IMG/VR virus record: IMGVR_UViG_3300047171_000046
Span: 1-29,777 of that record
Source: a virus
Reading direction: 5' to 3' (one strand)
Length of the DNA stretch: 29,777 nucleotides
In this document: positions 24,274 to 29,684 of the stretch, piece by piece
How the letters are laid out: every line of letters begins with the position of its first letter
Position numbering within the stretch: position 1 is the first letter of the stretch
Position numbers and translations under genes: made by a program
Notes under the pieces: model-generated
The model's input: only the letters and a program-made list of their open reading frames with translations
What the model was told of the DNA's origin: nothing
The model's database searches: none

Positions 24274-24798
24274 TCACTTCTCGTCCTCCAACTGCGGCCC
24301 CCCGATTTGCAGAGGGGGCGGAGCTGGAGGTCTCGGAACTGGCGGAGGCGGCGGCGCCGCCAGTCCGAGTTGAAGGCTAAGAGTTACAGCCTGGTCGGTG
24401 AGAATCTTCTTCTGTGTCGCAGTGAGGCCAGGGCTTTGGGCTCGCTCCATCAGTTCATTAAATAAAGCATTGTTAAGAAAAAAGAGGTTTTCGGTATCAC
24501 TGGTAAATGTTTTTGAACCCACCAAGAGGCGAATTATTGCAACACCACCAGAAATGCCCGTCATCGTCATCAGTACAAAAAACAGCTTGGTATTGAGCAC
24601 TGGAAATATAGTCGAGACGGTATATGCAAGTGTTGCAAAGAGCGATCCGCCAAAAACGCCTAATACTGTAGCCCGGCCGCGACGGGCAAGATCATCGGCT
24701 GTCTTGCCGATGATCCTCATGCCTTGAGAAACTTCCGCTATGACGGAGGCGAGTCCGAAGGGGGGCTTATCAGGAGGCTTAGTAGTCGGCTTAGCCAC
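24274..24798 (-). CDS. two-TM membrane protein with proline-rich tail
   Basis: A 174-residue protein from GTG (complement of 24796-24798), just after the stop of the upstream minus-strand gene. A basic, helical N-terminus (FGLASVIAEVSQGMRIIGKT) is followed by two hydrophobic segments (ATVLGVFGGSLFATLAYTVS, residues about 43-62; LFFVLMTMTGISGGVAIIRL, about 72-91). The C-terminus is proline-rich (LAAPPPPPVPRPPAPPPLQI). GC content is clearly below that of the surrounding phage genes. There is no GTCGTGACG element. The family is not recognised. Candidates are a superinfection-exclusion or abortive-infection membrane component; a class II holin is less likely because of strand and length. Confidence 0.6.
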   Translation of the reverse strand: MAKPTTKPPDKPPFGLASVIAEVSQGMRIIGKTADDLARRGRATVLGVFGGSLFATLAYTVSTIFPVLNTKLFFVLMTMTGISGGVAIIRLLVGSKTFTSDTENLFFLNNALFNELMERAQSPGLTATQKKILTDQAVTLSLQLGLAAPPPPPVPRPPAPPPLQIGGPQLEDEK

Positions 24799-24801
24799 GC
24801 G

Positions 24802-25221
24802 TCATGACACAGTCGAACGTCGCGCCTTAGGAGAGGAACGTGATCTGCCTCTAGGGCTCATATCTGAAGTCAAGTCCAGTGTGTCAACGAGCCGCTGTCG
24901 GAGATCCCTTGAAGCTTTCAATCCCCAAAATGCGATAACCATCTGGGAAATGAACATGTATGAAATGAAAACGCCAATCGCACAAAGAGACCAAAAGAAA
25001 TTCGGCAATTTATCGGATTGTTTTATTTCAAAATATACAAAAGCAGCCGAGGCCCAAACACCGAAAACAAACAAAGCGTTCGATGCGAACTGTGTGGAAA
25101 GCCTTTGAGATAGCTGATCCAGCTGCATAAGCTTAAGGCGCGCAGATTTTTCTTCGTCCAGCCGCTCTTTGACTGGACCGTCTTCAAGCGCTTCGTCTGC
25201 CTCTAGATACCCGGCAACCAC
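24802..25221 (-). CDS. two-TM membrane protein, first of minus-strand pair
   Basis: A 139-residue protein from GTG (complement of 25219-25221), with a GAGAGAGGGG ribosome binding site upstream. A charged N-terminal helix (VKERLDEEKSARLKLMQLDQ) precedes two transmembrane segments (ALFVFGVWASAAFVYFEI, about residues 49-66; FFWSLCAIGVFISYMFISQM, about 75-94) and a basic, Ser/Arg-rich tail. The layout (helix, two TM segments, helix) resembles SLATT-type membrane proteins of conflict systems, but I cannot confirm that family. It forms a pair with 24274-24798 in the lowest-GC part of the window, suggesting acquisition from elsewhere. Confidence 0.6.
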   Translation of the reverse strand: MVAGYLEADEALEDGPVKERLDEEKSARLKLMQLDQLSQRLSTQFASNALFVFGVWASAAFVYFEIKQSDKLPNFFWSLCAIGVFISYMFISQMVIAFWGLKASRDLRQRLVDTLDLTSDMSPRGRSRSSPKARRSTVS

Positions 25222-25264
25222 TTTCTGCCCCTCTCTCCAGCGCGAACAATGCCTTCAAACGCCC

Positions 25265-25279
25265 CCGGTTGCAAACCGG
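25265..25279 (-). repeat. perfect inverted repeat upstream of membrane-protein pair
   Basis: CCGGTT-gca-AACCGG, about 45 bases before the GTG at 25221, with no T-run on either side. It is more likely an operator or mRNA hairpin than a terminator. The rest of 25222-25372 shows only a weak TTGTCA -35-like hexamer on the minus strand. Confidence 0.4.
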
Positions 25280-25372
25280 CTCAATAGTCTGGGTCTCAGC
25301 CGATGAAGTGGGCTGCCATTGCCCCACCTAGACCCTATCGCACCGACGTTAACACCCTGACAAGGCTCAAAC

Positions 25373-25402
25373 AAAAAAACGCCCGGCATTTCTGCCGAGC
25401 GC
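25373..25402 (-). terminator. rho-independent terminator of 25429-25638 gene
   Basis: Read on the minus strand: GGCGCTCGGCA, loop GAAA, TGCCGGGCG followed by seven T. It lies about 27 bases beyond the stop of the gene at 25429-25638 and insulates it from the membrane-protein pair. Confidence 0.85.
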
Positions 25403-25428
25403 CCCTGAAACCACCATGCGTCGGGAGA

Positions 25429-25638
25429 TCAGAACGCCTTGCGATAGCCAAAGCGGTTCGCATTGGCGAAGGCCACGCGGGCGGCCGCCCCGTTGAAGTC
25501 CGAAACCACGTTGCGGCTCTTCCAGGCCGCGATCGCATCGCTGAAGATCATGCGGCCGCTCACGAAGGCGAGCACGCCGAAAAACGCCATGCCGTAGCAG
25601 AGCAGGAGAACGGTGGCTTGGTCGAGGATGCTGTTCAT
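25429..25638 (-). CDS. small single-TM membrane protein
   Basis: A 69-residue protein starting MNSILDQATVLLLCYGMAFF. ATG (complement of 25636-25638) is supported by GGAG 8 bases upstream; the frame extending to 25707 is therefore rejected. One hydrophobic segment (about residues 8-28, ATVLLLCYGMAFFGVLAFVS) is followed by an amphipathic basic C-terminal half (IFSDAIAAWKSRNVVSDFNG). It has its own terminator and lies divergent to the RHH gene, so it is a one-gene unit, perhaps controlled by that protein. The function is unknown. Confidence 0.65.
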   Translation of the reverse strand: MNSILDQATVLLLCYGMAFFGVLAFVSGRMIFSDAIAAWKSRNVVSDFNGAAARVAFANANRFGYRKAF

Positions 25639-25734
25639 CTGGGTTTCTCCGGTATTTGGCGCGCCACCCCGGCCCGCCGCTGAATACGAACGTAGTCGCA
25701 AGCGCACCCAACGTCAATAAAAATGTTTAGCAAA

Positions 25735-25770
25735 GTTTGCATTGTTTCGCATTTTTCCGCATGATTCCGC
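25735..25770 (+). promoter_or_regulatory. 10-base phased repeats before RHH gene (candidate operator)
   Basis: Four units of about 10 bases ending GC or CGC at 25740, 25750, 25760 and 25770 (gtttgc, attgtttcgc, atttttccgc, atgattccgc). A gcaaa-g-tttgc palindrome overlaps the first unit. RHH proteins commonly bind tandem repeats at such spacing in their own promoters. Confidence 0.5.
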
Positions 25771-25772
25771 CC

Positions 25773-25955
25773 ATGACAAAGGCAAACCGGAAAACCGACC
25801 AAATTGGCGTGCGCATCACGCCGGAAGAGCGCACGGCATTGGAGCGCGCGGCGGCGGCCGACGATCGCTCCATTTCCTGGCTTTGCCGCAAGGTGATTGT
25901 GGACTGGCTACGCGAGCATGGGCACCTGGCGGCGGATCAGCCCGGCCAGTCGTGA
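25773..25955 (+). CDS. ribbon-helix-helix (CopG/Arc-like) DNA-binding protein
   Basis: A 60-residue protein starting MTKANRKTDQIGVRITPEER. The strand QIGVRIT (residues 10-16) followed by two helices (PEERTALERAAAADD; ISWLCRKVIVDWLREH) is the RHH layout. ATG 25773 gives the typical short N-terminus; ATG 25761 is possible but lies inside the repeat array upstream. Neither start has a clear ribosome binding site. The gene lacks a GTCGTGACG element before it, but its final codons CAG TCG TGA form part of copy 8, so its end is built into the next control element. It probably represses its own and the divergent 25638 promoter. Confidence 0.75.
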   Translation: MTKANRKTDQIGVRITPEERTALERAAAADDRSISWLCRKVIVDWLREHGHLAADQPGQS

Positions 25956-25970
25956 CGCCATGCTCCGGCC
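25949..25970 (+). promoter_or_regulatory. GTCGTGACG element, copy 8
   Basis: GTCGTGACGCCATGCTCC, ending at ATG 25971 (22 nt). It overlaps the stop of the RHH gene and is preceded by CGGCCA as in copies 3 and 5. There is no visible Shine-Dalgarno sequence. Confidence 0.65.
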
Positions 25971-26240
25971 ATGGCCACCGATCCGTCTGACAAGCATGTA
26001 GAGGCCGCGCGCACTCGCCTCGTGCATCTGGCCGGTCTGTCCGCGCGAACGCATGCGGCTGAGCAGCGCATACTGGATGCGGCGGAACATCGCCTCGAAT
26101 CTGTAGATCGCGACATCGCCACGCTCCGGCCGCGTGTGAACCTCAGCGACGAAGCGGCCCAGCAATACCAGGACCTGCACATGGAGCGTGGGCAACTGGT
26201 GATCGTGATTGCCAAGGCGCGGCAGGTGTTGGGCCTGTGA
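25971..26240 (+). CDS. small helical (coiled-coil-like) protein
   Basis: An 89-residue protein, almost entirely helix-forming: VEAARTRLVHLAGLSARTHA, AEQRILDAAEHRLESVDRDI, DEAAQQYQDLHMERGQLVIV. Heptad-like Leu/Ile spacing suggests a coiled coil. It is the first gene of a three-gene unit with 26237 and 26434, all overlapping. The position just before the capsid genes would fit a scaffold or assembly helper, but there is no direct evidence. Confidence 0.65.
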   Translation: MATDPSDKHVEAARTRLVHLAGLSARTHAAEQRILDAAEHRLESVDRDIATLRPRVNLSDEAAQQYQDLHMERGQLVIVIAKARQVLGL

Positions 26241-26437
26241 AGTGCAAGTGCGGCGCTGAACTGGCGCAACTCAACAAAGCCGGCGAACCGATCGTGCGCA
26301 ATCGTGGTCTGGTCTTCAAGGCGGACGGTGGCGTGGTCGCCGTGTGCCCGAAATGCAAAAGCGAAGTCGAGATGACGCGGGATGTCGCGCAAACGATCGG
26401 CCGCCGGTTGCTGCTGTTCAAGGGCACCGCGCCATGA
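26237..26437 (+). CDS. small zinc-ribbon protein
   Basis: A 66-residue protein from GTG 26237 (GTGA overlap). Cys residues C3, C5 and C37-x-x-C40 (MKCKCGAEL ... VVAVCPKCKSE) make a likely four-Cys zinc site. The spacing between the pairs (about 32 residues) and the beta-rich middle (IVRNRGLVFKADGGVVAV) fit a zinc ribbon. The C-terminus RRLLLFKGTAP is basic and hydrophobic. Related small zinc ribbons lie near phage head genes; the binding partner is unknown. Confidence 0.65.
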   Translation: MKCKCGAELAQLNKAGEPIVRNRGLVFKADGGVVAVCPKCKSEVEMTRDVAQTIGRRLLLFKGTAP

Positions 26438-26763
26438 GGCTGCTTTTGCCGCGGCACTTGGTATCCGATCTGCTGAAAGCGGACGTGAAGGCTTACGAAC
26501 GCCACCAGGCCAACGGCAAAATCGTGCAGGTCGGACCTTACCGCTCGCACCGCAAGCCGGATTCGGAATTCGCGCAAGGCAACCTGTTCCGCTCCGCAAC
26601 CAAGGCCGCCATCAGGCCGCCCGCGCAACCACAGTCGGAATCCAAGCCGGAAGAGACTCGTCAAGCCTGGGAAGATATTTTTAAGGCGTGGTGCGATAGC
26701 GCGCGGAGTGAGGATGGAACTCACAAAAAGCCAAATCCGACGAGCACCCGCGCCGCTCTCTGA
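26434..26763 (+). CDS. small LLKA-tagged basic protein
   Basis: A 109-residue protein coupled by ATGA to the zinc-ribbon gene. The N-terminus MRLLLPRHLVSDLLKADVKA contains LLKA (13-16). It is followed by YERHQANGKIVQVGPYRSH (21-39), which resembles the Y-T-R-N-G-K-x-V-x-x-H motif in the proteins at 8010 and 15811, so tag and motif occur in the same order in all three. The rest is Lys/Arg/Pro-rich, with one helix (EETRQAWEDIFKAWCDSARS). It may be a virion-packaged or assembly protein; the function is not known. Confidence 0.6.
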   Translation: MRLLLPRHLVSDLLKADVKAYERHQANGKIVQVGPYRSHRKPDSEFAQGNLFRSATKAAIRPPAQPQSESKPEETRQAWEDIFKAWCDSARSEDGTHKKPNPTSTRAAL

Positions 26764-26788
26764 GCGAAAAAGTCTTACCGCGAAAAAA

Positions 26789-26800
26789 GTCGTGACGCGA
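26789..26800 (+). promoter_or_regulatory. GTCGTGACG element, copy 9 (capsid operon / small RNA)
   Basis: GTCGTGACGCGA, 104 nt before the protease ATG, preceded by an A-run. Unlike the others it is followed not by a start codon but by three hairpins and a terminator. Confidence 0.55.
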
Positions 26801-26802
26801 TT

Positions 26803-26882
26803 TTGAAGCTCAAGCAATCGGGCTTCAACCCCTCTGGGGCATGAGCCGCTTAGTCCTCTCACGAGGGCCAAGCGGCTTTTTG
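26803..26882 (+). ncRNA. candidate structured small RNA or leader with terminator
   Basis: Three successive hairpins directly after element copy 9. First: TTGAAGC (26803-26809) with GCTTCAA (26822-26828). Second: CCCC-tct-GGGG (26829-26839). Third: the terminator hairpin. No frame of useful length is present. If copy 9 is a promoter, a transcript of about 75-85 nt would result. Alternatively this is an attenuating leader of the capsid operon. Confidence 0.4.
26844..26882 (+). terminator. rho-independent terminator before prohead protease gene
   Basis: AGCCGCTT (26844-26851), an inner CCTC-tcac-GAGG hairpin, AAGCGGCT (26870-26877) and a run of five T. It ends only about 11 bases before the protease ATG, so protease translation needs readthrough or a transcript starting within this short stretch. 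Confidence 0.8.
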
Positions 26883-26892
26883 CGTTTGGTCA

Positions 26893-27804
26893 ATGGACGT
26901 AGCTGCCGTCAATTACCTGAGCATACCGGACCTTCTGAAGGCAACGCCTGCGGAAGAGGGCGGGGAGCGCTTTGTCTATATCGAGCCATCGAAAGAGGCG
27001 CGCGATATCCAGGGCGAAGTCGTGCTCGCGAAAGCGCTGGCAGATGGCGCGCCGTATTACAAGGAATTCGGCAACCTCGATATTCAACATCGCAGCATTC
27101 TCGGCCTGGCCGCGAATGATCCAGAATATCACCTGCACGAGATCGGTCACCCGGTCGAAGTCAAGGTCGAGAAGGGCCGCACCTTTGTTAAGGGCGCCAT
27201 TTACCAGGGCGACGGCCGCCAAGCGCAGTGCGCCAACGATTACTGGGATTCGGTCACCAACACACGTCCGCCGCAACGCTGGTATCCCAGTGTTGGCGGC
27301 AAGGTTCTGGATGCGGACCCGATCATTGACGCGGACGGCCGTAAAACCCGCATCGTCAAAAAGATACGTTGGTCAAACATCGGCTTCAGCCGCACGCCGG
27401 TAAACACCGCCGTTCCGCAAGTCTCGCGTGTTCCGTTCGGTGCGCTGGCGAAGTGCCTGGATGCCGATGGTTCATTCGATCTTATGAAGGCGATCGATGC
27501 CGGCAACGCCGTTGCTGGTAGCGCAGGTCTCACCGCCGGTTACGGAACGGATGTCGCCGATCTATCCGGCGGTGGCGCGCTGCGCACCCAATCGCTCGAT
27601 CATCATCTGCAATCCTACTGGGATTTTCGCGATCGCCTTGCGGACGATCTCCGCACGAACCGTGTGCCGCAATCGTCCAGCCGGATGGTTGAACACGCCG
27701 CCGCTCACTACGGCCTGGGCAAAGCCCGTGCTGCCGAATGGGTCGAGCGCTTCATGACCGATCTCAAAGCCGGTCTCCACCAACACAAGGGAAAGACACA
27801 ATGA
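26893..27804 (+). CDS. prohead serine protease (capsid maturation protease)
   Basis: A 303-residue protein. Its order is that of prohead/XkdF-like proteases: a strand with RDIQGEVV (37-44), a catalytic-type His in FGNLDIQHRS (H66), VEKGRTFVKGAIY, and RWYPSVGGKV with the probable nucleophile S133 in S-V-G-G. The N-terminus has LLKAT (14-18). Residues 213-236 (LTAGYGTD ... LSGGGALR ... QSLD) are almost the same as residues 29-52 of the capsid protein two genes downstream. Such proteases cleave scaffold and capsid N-termini inside the prohead. There is no Shine-Dalgarno sequence; the terminator hairpin lies just upstream. It is coupled (ATGA) to the scaffold gene. Confidence 0.78.
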   Translation: MDVAAVNYLSIPDLLKATPAEEGGERFVYIEPSKEARDIQGEVVLAKALADGAPYYKEFGNLDIQHRSILGLAANDPEYHLHEIGHPVEVKVEKGRTFVKGAIYQGDGRQAQCANDYWDSVTNTRPPQRWYPSVGGKVLDADPIIDADGRKTRIVKKIRWSNIGFSRTPVNTAVPQVSRVPFGALAKCLDADGSFDLMKAIDAGNAVAGSAGLTAGYGTDVADLSGGGALRTQSLDHHLQSYWDFRDRLADDLRTNRVPQSSSRMVEHAAAHYGLGKARAAEWVERFMTDLKAGLHQHKGKTQ

Positions 27805-28424
27805 CTGCTGTAGCAGCCTCGGGCGGCTTTGCTGCTCTGCTCGCCGAACTTGGTGAGTCTGCAACGCTGGCGAAGGCCGCCGGCGCCGATCTCGATACTC
27901 CGCCCAAGGGCAAAAATGGCAAGCCCATGATCAAGGGCGATGACGGCGAGTGGGGGGAAGACAACTCCGACGATGAAGGTGGCGATGACATGGGCAAAGC
28001 CCTGTCGGTCACACTCGAAGACGGCACGCGTCTCGAAGCAGTCGACGCCACAGATATCCTCAAGGGCCACGACGGACTCCTGAAGGCGCTGCAAGCGGAC
28101 GTGCTGCCGCAGTTTATGGCCGTCATCAAAGACCAAGGCACGGTCATCAAGAAGCAGGGCGACTTGCTGAAGGCTCTGCAAGTTGAAGTCGGCACGCTGC
28201 GCAATACGGGTCGCGGTCGCTCTTCCGCCCTCACCGTGCACGACCAGCCGCGCCGCGCCGCCGCGCCAGCCACCGGGCCGAAGAAAGAAGAAGTGCTTGC
28301 GAAAGCAGACTCGATCTTCGCGGCCGGAAAACTGGACGCGGTCACCTACTCCGAAATCGCCGGTCGCATGGAGCGTGGCGAGCGCCTCACCGCGCAGCAG
28401 GCGGCGGCGCTCGGCCTCGGCTGA
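27801..28424 (+). CDS. probable capsid scaffold protein
   Basis: A 207-residue protein between protease and capsid genes, the standard scaffold position. ATG 27801 overlaps the protease stop and has AGGGAAAG upstream. An acidic stretch (GDDGEWGEDNSDDEGGDDMG) is followed by a coiled-coil-like segment (LLKALQADVLPQFMAVIKDQ, then GDLLKALQVEVGTL) with two LLKAL units 25 residues apart, and a basic C-terminal part ending ERLTAQQAAALGLG. Also seen are TLAKAAG (22-28) and VLAKADS. Low-complexity, helical and acidic to basic layout is typical of scaffolds. If LxKA marks processing sites, this protein would be cut repeatedly. Confidence 0.72.
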   Translation: MTAVAASGGFAALLAELGESATLAKAAGADLDTPPKGKNGKPMIKGDDGEWGEDNSDDEGGDDMGKALSVTLEDGTRLEAVDATDILKGHDGLLKALQADVLPQFMAVIKDQGTVIKKQGDLLKALQVEVGTLRNTGRGRSSALTVHDQPRRAAAPATGPKKEEVLAKADSIFAAGKLDAVTYSEIAGRMERGERLTAQQAAALGLG

Positions 28425-28450
28425 CCGTCTCTCGATGATCGCAAGAAATC

Positions 28451-28465
28451 GCTCTCTTCGAGAGC
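28451..28465 (+). other. perfect hairpin between scaffold and capsid genes
   Basis: GCTCTC-ttc-GAGAGC without a T-run. It may stabilise or process the mRNA ahead of the highly expressed capsid gene. AGGGG about 9 bases before ATG 28485 is the ribosome binding site. Confidence 0.5.
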
Positions 28466-28484
28466 AAAACTAGGGGTTTAGAAA

Positions 28485-29684
28485 ATGGATATCGGTTCGA
28501 TGTTCTTGCAGGGTGGCAACGGCCCTGGCGTAATGGGCAGCGACGGCCTGGAAATGCTCAATAAGGCCCTGACGGCTGGATACGGTACGGACGAGGCTCA
28601 GCTTTCCGGTGGTGGTGCGCTCCGCGTACAGTCTCTCGATCGCCAGATGCAGGCGACGATCCAGACCAACGCGAATTTCAAGCTCTTTAATATGCTACCG
28701 AAGTCCAAAGCGACGGCGACGGTTGACGAGTGGACCGAACAGAGTGACGTCGGCGGATTCCCGGGCGGGTCGTTCAACGGAGAAACCGCGCCGATTGCGG
28801 GTTTCCAGGGCACTTACAACCGCCGCACGGGATCGGTGAAGTATCTGCAGTCCATGCGTCAGGTGTCCATGGTCGTTGCCCTGCAGGGATCCATCCAGTC
28901 AGCGCAGGCCGTGGAAGAGTTGGCCGGTGCGAAGCAGCTTCTGACGGACGCTGAAATCGGATGCTTCGAGGGCAACAGCGCAGTTGTCCCGGAACAGTTT
29001 GACGGCATCTACAGCCAGATGGCGCAGGGTGTGGCCATGGGTCTTGTCGACGGTGGCAACATCATCGACGCGCGCGGCGGCCCGCTGAACAGCATCGATT
29101 ATGTGACGGAAGCTGCCGCCACGATCGCTGGTGAAGGCAACTACGGCACGCCTACGGACATCTTCCTGAGCCAGTTCACCCAGGCGGACCTGGACAACAA
29201 CCTTCAGCCCGCGTTCCGCGTTCCGCTGTCCGGCCAGCCGGAAAGCACCGCTCTGGGCACGCCGGTTACCGCGATCAACACCTCTTACGGCAAGATCGCG
29301 AACCGTCCGGACGTCTTCATCCGCGACCAGGTGAAAATGACACCCTTCGAACTGCGCTACCCCGCAGTGGCCGCCCTCAACCTTTTCGCTCCTGTGAGCG
29401 TGACGGTGCAGACCGCGGCGAACGCGTCCAGCCTGTTCACGGCTCCGCAGGCCGGAAACTACTACTGGTATGTGACTGGCGTCACCAAGCTCGGCGAGTC
29501 CTTCGGGACAATGAGCGCGCAGACTGCGGTGGCTGCCGGCCAGGGTGCGGTGCTCACCATCACCCAGAGCCAGGGCGGAACCGAGGGTGGATACGTGATC
29601 TATCGCTCGCGTCAGAACGGCACCAACGCGCCGTCCGACATGCGCGAGATGGCACGCATCGCGAAAACTCAGAACAGTTGTTAG
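28485..29684 (+). CDS. major capsid protein (frame possibly interrupted at 3' end)
   Basis: The shell-forming protein, 399 residues in the visible frame. The segment ALTAGYGTD ... LSGGGALRVQSLDRQMQ (28-56), then FKLFNMLPKSKATATVDEWT, TYNRRTGSVKYLQSMRQVSM, LLTDAEIGCFEGNSAVVPEQ (the Tyr/Phe-EGN-S signature), FDGIYSQM and TDIFLSQFTQADLDNNLQP match a phage major capsid family I recall. Near the C-terminus an inserted Ig-like region (YYWYVTGVTKLGESF ... YVIYRSRQNG) runs to MREMARIAKTQNSC and stops. Relatives, as I remember them, continue several tens of residues beyond this point, so the real gene may be frame-shifted or interrupted by an intron just before 29684. Confidence 0.85.
   Translation: MDIGSMFLQGGNGPGVMGSDGLEMLNKALTAGYGTDEAQLSGGGALRVQSLDRQMQATIQTNANFKLFNMLPKSKATATVDEWTEQSDVGGFPGGSFNGETAPIAGFQGTYNRRTGSVKYLQSMRQVSMVVALQGSIQSAQAVEELAGAKQLLTDAEIGCFEGNSAVVPEQFDGIYSQMAQGVAMGLVDGGNIIDARGGPLNSIDYVTEAAATIAGEGNYGTPTDIFLSQFTQADLDNNLQPAFRVPLSGQPESTALGTPVTAINTSYGKIANRPDVFIRDQVKMTPFELRYPAVAALNLFAPVSVTVQTAANASSLFTAPQAGNYYWYVTGVTKLGESFGTMSAQTAVAAGQGAVLTITQSQGGTEGGYVIYRSRQNGTNAPSDMREMARIAKTQNSC

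Noticed and set aside
24788-24802. gcgtcatgacac, similar to the control element
   Set aside because: It differs at two core positions and is explained by the stop/start junction of two minus-strand genes.
24740-25108. Plus-strand frame of 122 codons
   Set aside because: It is antisense to the two membrane-protein genes, which have a ribosome binding site, hydrophobic segments and coupled starts on the minus strand.
26811-26840. tRNA-like T-arm (gggcttcaaccc)
   Set aside because: No acceptor or anticodon stems can be built around it. The sequence pairs better as separate hairpins leading to a terminator.
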